Assembly: GCA_965205545.1 (NCBI GenBank)
Contig: OZ242170.1
Location: 2,542,001-2,606,000 of the forward strand
Reading direction: 5' to 3'
Source: Bin55 sp965205545
Lineage (GTDB): Bacteria; Pseudomonadota; Gammaproteobacteria; Pseudomonadales; Azotimanducaceae
Length of the DNA stretch: 64,000 bases
In this document: positions 36,541 through 44,077 of the stretch, piece by piece
How positions within the stretch are numbered: position 1 is the stretch's first letter
How the letters are laid out: every line of letters begins with the position of its first letter
Program-made: the position numbers and the translations under genes
The notes under the pieces: model-generated
What the model was told of the DNA's origin: nothing
Databases searched by the model: none
Seen by the model: the letters and a program-made list of their open reading frames with translations, nothing else

Positions 36541-37284
36541 TCAGAGCTTGAAGTCTTCGCCTAGATACGATCGTCTCACGGCTGAATTCTGAAGGATTGC
36601 TTCGGTGTCGCCCTCAGCAATTACGTGCCCCTCATTCACAATATAGGCACGGTCACATAGGTCCAGCGTATCCCGTACATTGTGATCGGTGATTAGGACT
36701 CCTATGCCTTTGGATGTCAAATGTCTCACATTTTGTTTGATATCAGCTACGGAGATTGGATCCACGCCCGCAAATGGTTCGTCGAGCAGCATGAATTTGG
36801 GTTCTGAAGCCAGAGAACGCGCAATTTCCAACCTTCTTCGCTCGCCACCTGAAAGCTGCTCTCCCAATGTGTTTCTTACTTCCTGCAATCCGAATTCGTC
36901 GAGCAAGTCTTCGGTTCGTTTGCGTTTCTGTTGTCGGGTTAACCCAGTCTGCAACTCAACGATAGCCAAGACATTCTTGTAGGCTGTCAGTCGGCGAAAG
37001 ACGCTCGCCTCTTGAGGCAAATATCCGAGGCCATGCCGTGCCCTGAGGTGCATGGGCGCCTTGGTGGCGTTGAATTCATCGATGTGAACAGAACCGGAAT
37101 CCATTCTCACGATCCCCACGATGCAGTAGAAGCATGTGGTCTTGCCAGCGCCATTTGGACCAAGGAGACCGACTACTTCTCCGGTGGCTACAGCAAGTGA
37201 AATATCCTCCACGACCTTGCGCTTGCCGTAGCGCTTAGAAAGGTGCTCTGCGCTAAGGAAGCTCGATTTCTGTGGCGAATTCAT
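36541..37284 (-). CDS. lptB: LPS export ABC transporter ATP-binding protein LptB
   Basis: ATPase of the LptB2FGC complex that extracts lipopolysaccharide from the inner membrane. Walker A GPNGAGKT at 42-49, Q-loop near LGYLPQEASVF, signature LSGGERRRLEIARSL, Walker B FMLLDEPFAGVDP and switch histidine in LITDHNVRDTL. 247 residues, normal. It lies 20 bases downstream of lptA and just upstream of rpoN, as in most gammaproteobacteria. Confidence 0.97.
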   Translation of the reverse strand: MNSPQKSSFLSAEHLSKRYGKRKVVEDISLAVATGEVVGLLGPNGAGKTTCFYCIVGIVRMDSGSVHIDEFNATKAPMHLRARHGLGYLPQEASVFRRLTAYKNVLAIVELQTGLTRQQKRKRTEDLLDEFGLQEVRNTLGEQLSGGERRRLEIARSLASEPKFMLLDEPFAGVDPISVADIKQNVRHLTSKGIGVLITDHNVRDTLDLCDRAYIVNEGHVIAEGDTEAILQNSAVRRSYLGEDFKL

Positions 37285-37304
37285 TGAAGAAACCGAGTCG
37301 CACC

Positions 37305-37826
37305 CTAGTCCTTCTCGGTCTCCCCTAGGGAACCCATGTCAAGGATTGTGATTTCTACCTGCTTGCTTGGGTTTGTTGATTTCGCTTCGAATTGGTTGTT
37401 TTGAAGATCAAATCGAATGATGTCGCCGGCTATCGAAATCTCGTCGCTGAGTATTTCGGCGTCGCCACGGAACTCAATCCAGTCGTCCTCCAACCGAAAG
37501 ACGAGAGACGCAGCTTCACCGTTGAGCGTTTGCAGTTCATCGCCTTGCCCAACTTGGAATCGAAATCGAATTGGGGAACCCGTTGCCTCGAAACTAACAA
37601 ATGCCCCGTCTTCGGTATGGAGCAAAACTTTGTCTGCATCAAGTTGCATGGAGCCTTGCTGTAGCACAACGTTACCCGATGCCTCCGCGTCACCGTCGAG
37701 CGAGCCGCGAATGTCATCCGCTGAGATGATCAACGGTTCTTGGACTTCCCCGTTGTCTGCGCCGATGCAAAGGCAAAGACCGATTGCAATAGCGCCGAAA
37801 GCAACCGTACGGACGCGATCAGTCAT
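37305..37826 (-). CDS. lptA: LPS transport periplasmic protein LptA
   Basis: A 173-residue periplasmic bridge protein that carries lipopolysaccharide between LptC and LptD. The ATG at 37826, eight bases inside the lptC end, yields a good signal peptide (MTDRVRTVAFGAIAIGLCLCIGA). The mature part has the OstA fold segment IISADDIRGSLDGDAEASG and VVLQQGSMQLDADKVLLH. The upstream in-frame start at 37880 would bury the signal sequence and is not favoured. Confidence 0.9.
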   Translation of the reverse strand: MTDRVRTVAFGAIAIGLCLCIGADNGEVQEPLIISADDIRGSLDGDAEASGNVVLQQGSMQLDADKVLLHTEDGAFVSFEATGSPIRFRFQVGQGDELQTLNGEAASLVFRLEDDWIEFRGDAEILSDEISIAGDIIRFDLQNNQFEAKSTNPSKQVEITILDMGSLGETEKD

Positions 37827-38445
37827 GCCGGTAGACGACTTGGACACGCTGCTCGGAATTGCTTGACAGGCGGAACTCATCGCTTTCTAAATCAAATTCA
37901 AAACTCGGTGCCGTAAATGAGGCATTTTCGTTCTTGATAGTAACAGGATGATCGCTCCCAAGCTTTCGTTGGTGCGGGTACAGAACAAAGTTGCTGCCCA
38001 TGAGCGAGAGACGTGTCGTCTCGGCGTCGCGAGAGGTCACCAGTACGTCGCCAAGCAGGTCTATTCGCTGCTCTTTGCCACTCGGCGGCGAATCGCCGAG
38101 TGGGTGCAGAATTCCTGATGAAGCAGTCATTTGCCACTGAATTCCTGTATCCAAGTACACCTCTACGTGGATGTCGTGCAAAGTCACGGATTGGTCGTCG
38201 GTGGAGTGCTCTACAGAGGATGCTGTGGCTTTGTAGGCGAGCGATCCATCGTCAGCAAATTCGAGGATTTCAGCAGATTGGATGAAGAGATTGGGTTCAT
38301 CACTCAGGTCCTGCGATGTTGAGGGGGATGATTCCTGTCTAGGTGCTAGGAGCAGCCATAAAATCGCTCCGCCGATGGTGGCAAGACCGACTCCCAGAAT
38401 CAACCAGCGTTTCAGAGTCCTCTTCCTTCCAGCAAGAGGTCGCAA
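37819..38445 (-). CDS. lptC: LPS export protein LptC
   Basis: A 208-residue bitopic protein with one N-terminal membrane helix (about 14-34) and a periplasmic LptC fold that receives lipopolysaccharide from LptB2FG. Matching features are the LFIQSAEILEFADDGSLAYK segment and the late HPVTIKNENASFTAPSFEFD. The start is taken as TTG at 38445 with GAGAG just upstream; no ATG precedes the helix. It overlaps kdsC by 34 bases and lptA by 8. Confidence 0.88.
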   Translation of the reverse strand: MRPLAGRKRTLKRWLILGVGLATIGGAILWLLLAPRQESSPSTSQDLSDEPNLFIQSAEILEFADDGSLAYKATASSVEHSTDDQSVTLHDIHVEVYLDTGIQWQMTASSGILHPLGDSPPSGKEQRIDLLGDVLVTSRDAETTRLSLMGSNFVLYPHQRKLGSDHPVTIKNENASFTAPSFEFDLESDEFRLSSNSEQRVQVVYRHD

Positions 38446-38927
38446 AACTCTCTAACAGCGCCTCGACCTCCCCGCTGCCCTGTGACAAGATCGGCAGCAG
38501 TTTGGGCAGTCTTCACGGCGTCTGCCACAGCGACGGCAAATCCTACCGCCTTGAAGACTGGAATGTCGGGTACATCGTCGCCGATGTGGGCGACTTGATA
38601 TGGGCTCAAGCCTTGACGAGCACAATATTCGTTCAAGGCAACCAGCTTGTCCTCAATACCTTGATAGACATCCACTATGTCCAACTCGCGAGCACGAATT
38701 TCCACAGCCAAAGAGCGGCGCCCAGAAATGATCGCCACGCCAATTCCAGCCGCCTGAATGGCTTTGATTCCGTAGCCATCATGTACATGGAACGACTGGA
38801 CCATCGTGCCGTTGCTGTCGTAGGTGATTCGACCGTCCGTAAGAACGCCGTCTACATCAAGTGTAAGTGCACGTATAGCAGAAACGCGAGACTGCAGGTC
38901 GACGCTCAGCTCTCGGAACTGCGTCAT
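38412..38927 (-). CDS. kdsC: 3-deoxy-D-manno-octulosonate 8-phosphate phosphatase
   Basis: A 172-residue HAD-family phosphatase that makes Kdo from Kdo-8-phosphate for the LPS inner core. HAD motif I is LTLDVDGVLTDGR (nucleophile Asp and acid Asp), motif II is in IISGRRS, and motif IV is HIGDDVPDIPVF; it is the minimal C0-type length without a cap. The ATG at 38927 overlaps the yrbG stop (ATGA). The Kdo pathway isomerase gene kdsD, normally between yrbG and kdsC, is not here. Confidence 0.95.
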   Translation of the reverse strand: MTQFRELSVDLQSRVSAIRALTLDVDGVLTDGRITYDSNGTMVQSFHVHDGYGIKAIQAAGIGVAIISGRRSLAVEIRARELDIVDVYQGIEDKLVALNEYCARQGLSPYQVAHIGDDVPDIPVFKAVGFAVAVADAVKTAQTAADLVTGQRGGRGAVREFCDLLLEGRGL

Positions 38928-39892
38928 CCATCCTGCCAGAACACCAGCACGATGTAGCAGCAGTATGAGGCTAGCAGCACTGCGCCTTCGCTTCTCGTGA
39001 TGATCTTCTTTGCCCCAATTCCGTTGGCGAATAGTGCGACGAGAATGGTCAGCGCAAACATCGTTCCAAAGTCGCGCCAAAACTCGATTGCCGTTATTGC
39101 GGTGCCGGCAGGCTTCATCAGAGCGGGGACGGCGAGTACGGCGAGGAGATTGAGAATGTTGGATCCCACTATGTTGCCCACGGCGATTCCCGGACTCTTG
39201 CGCAATGCGGCAGCCATCGTTGCAGCAAGTTCTGGCAAGCTTGTTCCCGCTGCTACAACTGTCAGCCCAATGAGCATCTCGCTCACGCCCATGTGGTTTG
39301 CTAGGTGTTCTGCGGCTGTTACGATTGCCCTTGCTGAGAAGAGAAGCACGACCAGCCCAACGATCAGTTGGATCCAGGCTCGGCGGCGCGACATCCCTGA
39401 CAGGTTTTCTATTTCGCTTTCTATTTCCTCAGGCAATTGCCCTGTGGATTTCGATTCGCGAACAAGCCTATACAGAATGAAACTGAGTAGACCAAGAAGA
39501 AGGATGCCATCGACATAGCCCACAATTTGGTTGGCGAGACAAAACGCTGTCAGGAAGGTAGCAAGAAGCAACAGAGGCAATTCGTGACGAAGAACGCGAT
39601 TGCCAAAGGGAAGTGGAACAACGATGGCAGTTAGCCCCAGCACAAGCCCGATGTTGGCGATGTTCGATCCTATTGCATTGCCAATGGCCACATCTGGGCT
39701 TTCCGTTAGTGAATCCATAATGGCGACGAAAATTTCCGGCGCAGACGTGCCAATGGACACTGCAGTCAATCCAATGATGAGTTCCGATACGCGGAGGTAG
39801 TGCGCCGTGACCTTGGCACCGTCGACGAAGTATGAAGCGCTCACGACGAGCACTACGAATCCACCGGCGAGCACGGCGATCCAAACCAGCAT
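38924..39892 (-). CDS. yrbG: Calcium/sodium antiporter YrbG (CaxA family)
   Basis: A 322-residue inner-membrane cation antiporter with about ten helices in two inverted repeats. Each repeat holds the family signature: GLTAVSIGTSAPEIFVA with GNAIGSNIANIG in the first, GLTVVAAGTSLPELAATM with GNIVGSNILNLL in the second. The ATG at 39892 gives the usual start MLVWIAVLAGG and has AGGAAGG directly before it; an upstream GTG at 39910 is possible. It begins the minus-strand block and is divergent from ibaG. Confidence 0.93.
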   Translation of the reverse strand: MLVWIAVLAGGFVVLVVSASYFVDGAKVTAHYLRVSELIIGLTAVSIGTSAPEIFVAIMDSLTESPDVAIGNAIGSNIANIGLVLGLTAIVVPLPFGNRVLRHELPLLLLATFLTAFCLANQIVGYVDGILLLGLLSFILYRLVRESKSTGQLPEEIESEIENLSGMSRRRAWIQLIVGLVVLLFSARAIVTAAEHLANHMGVSEMLIGLTVVAAGTSLPELAATMAAALRKSPGIAVGNIVGSNILNLLAVLAVPALMKPAGTAITAIEFWRDFGTMFALTILVALFANGIGAKKIITRSEGAVLLASYCCYIVLVFWQDG

Positions 39893-40031
39893 ACCTTCCT
39901 GAGCTACCACACGAATTGGATTTCGATTGTATCAGTCGAGTTTGCAGCGGATGCTCTACTATGTTGAGTCGTATTTGAACCACAAATTCGGACTCGAGCC
40001 GCAATTGTCTGGGGAGTTTGAGGACAGTTAC

Positions 40032-40262
40032 ATGGATTTGCAGAACGCAATTGAAAGTAGATTGGCAGATCAGTTTCCTGACGCTGCGTTCAGCGTGGAA
40101 GTTAGTGGCAATCATGCGCAAATTGCTATTGCGTCTAGTCAATTCGAAGGCTTGACTGCCGTGAAGCGTCAGCAGCTGGTCTACGGTTGCCTCAATGAGC
40201 TCATACGCACGGGAGAACTACACGCAGTGACGATCAAGGCAAAGTCGACGGAAGGCAGTTGA
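40032..40262 (+). CDS. ibaG: BolA-family protein IbaG (YrbA)
   Basis: A 76-residue BolA-like protein, usually partnered with monothiol glutaredoxins and iron-sulfur handling. The family segments are VEVSGNHAQIAIASSQFEGL, VKRQQLVYGCLNELI and the closing ELHAVTIKAKS. The frame is open further upstream, but the ATG at 40032 with GAGGA about 8 bases before it gives the normal length. It precedes murA by 15 bases, as in many relatives; the mla genes that often lie upstream are absent. Confidence 0.9.
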   Translation: MDLQNAIESRLADQFPDAAFSVEVSGNHAQIAIASSQFEGLTAVKRQQLVYGCLNELIRTGELHAVTIKAKSTEGS

Positions 40263-40277
40263 GAGAAGGTCTTTACC

Positions 40278-41543
40278 TTGGATAGGCTGCGCATTCACGG
40301 CGGTCGGCCGCTTGAGGGCACGACTCGAGCATCGGGGTCCAAGAATTCGTCGCTGCCTATTCTTGCTGCAACGTTGCTTGCTTCTGAGCCTGTTTGCCTC
40401 AACAGTTTGCCCCATCTACAAGACATAACAACCATGGTGGAGTTGTTGGTGGAATTGGGAGCGGATGTCAGCGTAGACGAACGTCTCGGGGTGACTGTAG
40501 ACACCAATGCCATTCGTGCTCTCCGAGCTCCCTACGATCTGGTGAGGAAAATGCGGGCGTCATTCCTTGTGTTGGGGCCGCTCCTCGCGCGATATGGAAA
40601 GGTAGAAGTATCGTTGCCGGGGGGCTGCGCTATAGGCACCCGCCCGGTGGACCAGCATCTGAAAGCGCTACAGCAAATGGGCGCAGAACTCGTCATCGAA
40701 GACGGCTACGTCAAGGCCTCCTGCGAAAAGGGGCTTATCGGAGCCCAGATTCGCATGGACCTTGTGACTGTAGGCGGTACGCAAAACGTCATGATGGCAG
40801 CGACGCTTGCAAAGGGCACTACAGTCATCGAGAATGCCGCGCGGGAACCTGAAATAGTTGAACTGGCCAGCTGTCTACGTGCGATGGGAGCCCAAATTTC
40901 AGGAGAAGGCACCGAGACCATAGTAGTGGAGGGTCGCAAGCAACTTGGCGGATGCATGTATCGAGTCATGTCGGACCGAATTGAGGTGGGCACCTACTTG
41001 ATCGCCGCCGCGGCTACTGGAGGGCACCTAAGAGTCGACGAGGCCTGCCCTGAGACTCTTGGCGCAGTGCTCGCTAAGTTAGGTGATTTCGGTTGTCGCG
41101 TGATCGTGGAGGGGTCTACTATTGAGCTAGACGCACGGGACTTCACTCCGAGGGCGGCAGACGTACGCACCGAAGCGTATCCCGGAGTTCCTACCGATCT
41201 TCAAGCACAGTTCATGGCATTGAATTGCGTCTCGGAAGGTGAGGCACGAATAACCGAAACTGTGTTCGAAAATCGCTTCATGCACGTTCAGGAGTTAGTA
41301 CGACTGGGCGCCAGAATACGGCTTGAGAGTCCTACAACGGCGGTAGTGACTGGTGTGAAAGAACTACGTGGCGCGCAAGTGATGGCAACTGATTTAAGAG
41401 CATCCTCGAGTTTGGTAATCGGTGCGTTGGCAGCGGAGGGAACTACCACAATCAGCCGTATCTACCATATCGATAGAGGCTACGAGTGCATTGAGGAAAA
41501 GCTGCGGTGGCTGGGTGCAGACATCGAGCGGTTGCACGTATGA
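40278..41543 (+). CDS. murA: UDP-N-acetylglucosamine 1-carboxyvinyltransferase MurA
   Basis: First committed step of peptidoglycan synthesis: transfer of enolpyruvate from PEP to UDP-GlcNAc. The two-domain EPSP-synthase-like fold has the SGSKNSSLPILAA PEP-binding segment (Lys-Asn) near residue 22. The catalytic, fosfomycin-sensitive cysteine is C117 in LPGGCAIGTRPVDQH. 421 residues, normal. The start is TTG with GAGAGAAGG about 8 bases upstream. Its stop overlaps the hisD start as ATGA. Confidence 0.97.
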   Translation: MDRLRIHGGRPLEGTTRASGSKNSSLPILAATLLASEPVCLNSLPHLQDITTMVELLVELGADVSVDERLGVTVDTNAIRALRAPYDLVRKMRASFLVLGPLLARYGKVEVSLPGGCAIGTRPVDQHLKALQQMGAELVIEDGYVKASCEKGLIGAQIRMDLVTVGGTQNVMMAATLAKGTTVIENAAREPEIVELASCLRAMGAQISGEGTETIVVEGRKQLGGCMYRVMSDRIEVGTYLIAAAATGGHLRVDEACPETLGAVLAKLGDFGCRVIVEGSTIELDARDFTPRAADVRTEAYPGVPTDLQAQFMALNCVSEGEARITETVFENRFMHVQELVRLGARIRLESPTTAVVTGVKELRGAQVMATDLRASSSLVIGALAAEGTTTISRIYHIDRGYECIEEKLRWLGADIERLHV

Positions 41544-42877
41544 GCATCAAGTTTAGGCGATACTTTGCCGACGCGTCCGGCTTTGAAAAATCATTGAACG
41601 AATTGACGAGCTGGGAGGTTAGGGAGGACCCGAGCGTGCTAAGAGAGGCTTGCACAGTCGTTGAAGCCGTCAAGGCCGGCGGTGACGCAGCCGTTCTAAA
41701 TCATGCAGCAAGATTCGACAATTCCGCCGCGTCTCGGATCAGCGACCTGAAAGTTCCTAGGCGAGAGTTGGTTCGTTCTTGGGAGCGAATATCAAACGAG
41801 CAACGGGATGCTTTGGAGCTGGCTGCCGACCGAATACGACACTTTCACGCCGCACAATTGGAAGAAGGGTTCGAGATTACTGACAAGAATGGCAATTTAG
41901 TAGGGCAACGCGTCGCCCCACTGTCACGGGTGGGGGTGTATGTACCTGGAGGAACGGCATCGTATCCGTCGACTGTGCTCATGACGGTGATTCCAGCAAG
42001 AGTTGCAAATGTGGAAGACATCATCGTATGCACGCCGGCTACCCGGGGAGCGGACAATGATCTAGTCTTTGCGGCTCTCCATCTTGCCAATCCAACCGAA
42101 ATCTACAGCATTGGCGGAGCACACGCGGTTGCCGCGATGGCGTATGGTACGGAGACGATTGCTCCTGTTGACAAGATTGTCGGACCTGGTGGACCCTGGG
42201 TGGCCGCGGCCAAAAAGCTAGTTTTTGGTCAGGTAGGAATTGATTCGATAGCCGGTCCCACTGAGGTGGTGGTAATTGCTGACGGCACGGCTTCGGCACG
42301 TTGGGTCGCTTTGGATCTCATGTCACAGGCCGAACATGACGTCTCGGCACAGGCCATTTTGGTCTGCTTGAGCGAGTCGTTTCTAGCAACCGTCGAACTG
42401 GAACTGAATGAGCTCTTAGTTGAGCAGCCGAGGCAAGAGGTCATCAGCGAGTCCGTCCGTCGTCGTGGAGCGGCCATCCTAGTATCAACTCTTGAGCAGG
42501 CGATGCAAATCGCCAACCGCATCGCACCCGAACATCTGCAGCTAGCTGTAGCCAAACCTCGAGAACTTGCCGAGCAAGTCAAAAACGCTGGAGCGATTTT
42601 TTTGGGTGCGTCGAGCTCTGAAGTGCTGGGTGATTACGTTGCGGGGCCAAACCACGTTTTGCCGACTTACGGAACTGCGAAATATGCTTCTGCATTGGGT
42701 GTGTACGACTTTGTCAAGCGCATTTCGATTGTCGAGATGCAGCACCAGGGAATAGGTGAATTGAGCAGGGCGGCTTCGGTCCTGGCGGAAGGCGAAGGTC
42801 TGCTGGCTCATGCAGCGGCGGCAAGAGCTCGAATTTCTGGCATGGACCACAACTGTGACCGCACTCGGTCGACTTAG
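41540..42877 (+). CDS. hisD: Histidinol dehydrogenase
   Basis: Catalyses the last two steps of histidine synthesis, oxidising histidinol to histidine with NAD. Family segments are PLSRVGVYVPGGTASYPSTV, ILGGAHA-like YSIGGAHAVAAMAYGT, KIVGPGG, DSIAGPTEVV, the zinc region SQAEHD and GPNHVLPT. About 445 residues. The ATG at 41540 overlaps murA (ATGA). In pseudomonads hisG lies between murA and hisD; it is missing from this position. Confidence 0.97.
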   Translation: MSIKFRRYFADASGFEKSLNELTSWEVREDPSVLREACTVVEAVKAGGDAAVLNHAARFDNSAASRISDLKVPRRELVRSWERISNEQRDALELAADRIRHFHAAQLEEGFEITDKNGNLVGQRVAPLSRVGVYVPGGTASYPSTVLMTVIPARVANVEDIIVCTPATRGADNDLVFAALHLANPTEIYSIGGAHAVAAMAYGTETIAPVDKIVGPGGPWVAAAKKLVFGQVGIDSIAGPTEVVVIADGTASARWVALDLMSQAEHDVSAQAILVCLSESFLATVELELNELLVEQPRQEVISESVRRRGAAILVSTLEQAMQIANRIAPEHLQLAVAKPRELAEQVKNAGAIFLGASSSEVLGDYVAGPNHVLPTYGTAKYASALGVYDFVKRISIVEMQHQGIGELSRAASVLAEGEGLLAHAAAARARISGMDHNCDRTRST

Positions 42878-42904
42878 TCCGTTCATCTCCAGTAGTGCCT
42901 CTTC

Positions 42905-43948
42905 ATGAGGTTGGATCCTCAACAGCTAGAGGCTAAGGGACACTTCGATGAGTTGGCGAAGCAGTTTCAAAGCCCTTGGAAGCAGATAGGTTTGTTCGAG
43001 CGATTGTTCCGGTTCGTGTCAAAAAACCATCCGAGGCCGCAAGGTCTGTACGTGTGGGGTGGTGTAGGTCGTGGCAAAACCATGTTGCTGGACGAGTTCT
43101 ACGAAATTCTTGCAACCTCTCGCAAGCACCGTTCGCATTTTCACAGATTCATGCAGGATGTTCACGCCGCTCTCAAGTCAAAATCCGGCCGAATTAATCC
43201 GTTGCGAGACGTCGCGGACCAACTAGCGCAAGATGTTGACGTATTGTGTCTGGACGAGTTCTTCGTTACCGATATCGGCGACGCGATGATCCTAGGAGAA
43301 CTTCTCCGGAGGCTTGTCGAACTTCGCGTTGTGTTGGTGACCACGTCGAACATAGAGCCCAACAGACTGTATGAGAACGGTCTACAGAGGCGCAGATTTC
43401 TACCAGCAATCGAATTGATTGAGACTCGCATGCAGGTAGTGTTCCTTGGCGGACAGACCGACTATCGGCTTCGAGCGTTACAAAGCCGAGATCTATATCG
43501 AATTGGGTCGTGCGCAAGCAACGAATTGCTGAAAATGGATATAGGTGAGTTAATAGGCAATGGCAAGCGCTACCCTAGCCCGATCCATGTAAACAGTAGG
43601 GATGTTTCTACTCTGTATCGCAGTGATGGTATCGTGGCCTTTCGATTTCGGCACCTGTGCGGAGGCCCTCGTAGCGCTCTTGACTACATCGAAATTGCCC
43701 GTACACACCATACAGTGGCCGTTTACGAGGTTCCGGAATTGGACCCTCAGATGGAGGATTCAGCCCGTAGGTTCATTTCGTTGGTTGACGTCTTGTACGA
43801 CCGAAACGTGAATCTGGTCTTGCATGCAGCAAAACCGGCGCACAAACTCTATTCAGGAGAACGGCATAGTTTCGAGTTTGAGCGAACCAAGAGCCGAATT
43901 GTCGAAATGAGTTCCGCGGAATATCTCTCCAAGGCGCACCTTGCATGA
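42905..43948 (+). CDS. zapE: Cell division protein ZapE (AFG1-like ATPase)
   Basis: A 347-residue AFG1/ZapE family P-loop ATPase, linked to Z-ring dynamics in Escherichia coli. Walker A GGVGRGKT at 52-59 following the family's LYVWGGVG, Walker B VLCLDEFFVTDIGDAMIL, then TTSNIEPNRLYENGLQRRRFLPAI. ATG start, 27 bases after hisD, possibly the same transcript. The ribosomal genes rplM-rpsI that follow zapE in many gammaproteobacteria are not here. Confidence 0.95.
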   Translation: MRLDPQQLEAKGHFDELAKQFQSPWKQIGLFERLFRFVSKNHPRPQGLYVWGGVGRGKTMLLDEFYEILATSRKHRSHFHRFMQDVHAALKSKSGRINPLRDVADQLAQDVDVLCLDEFFVTDIGDAMILGELLRRLVELRVVLVTTSNIEPNRLYENGLQRRRFLPAIELIETRMQVVFLGGQTDYRLRALQSRDLYRIGSCASNELLKMDIGELIGNGKRYPSPIHVNSRDVSTLYRSDGIVAFRFRHLCGGPRSALDYIEIARTHHTVAVYEVPELDPQMEDSARRFISLVDVLYDRNVNLVLHAAKPAHKLYSGERHSFEFERTKSRIVEMSSAEYLSKAHLA

Positions 43949-44051
43949 ATCCGGGCAAAGTTTTGCGTTACAAGATTCGAACTGTCTGGAGTATTCTGAC
44001 CCGAGCAGTTTCTTGATGAACGACAAGAGTTTGCGGGTCCAAATGCAAAGT

Positions 44052-44071
44052 GTTCTCGAGTATAGGAGAAC
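44052..44071 (+). promoter_or_regulatory. Hairpin covering the ribosome site of the PQQ dehydrogenase
   Basis: GTTCTC (44052-44057) and GAGAAC (44066-44071) form a 6-bp stem with an 8-base loop. The ribosome site AGGAGA (44064-44069) lies mostly in the 3' arm, 8 bases before the ATG at 44078. Translation could be limited by this structure; this is inference from pairing only. Confidence 0.35.
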
Positions 44072-44077
44072 AACGAA

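Noticed and set aside
39468..40142. 224-codon minus-strand frame across yrbG and ibaG
   Set aside because: Overlaps two conserved genes in other frames; composition is arginine- and serine-rich, as expected for a shadow.
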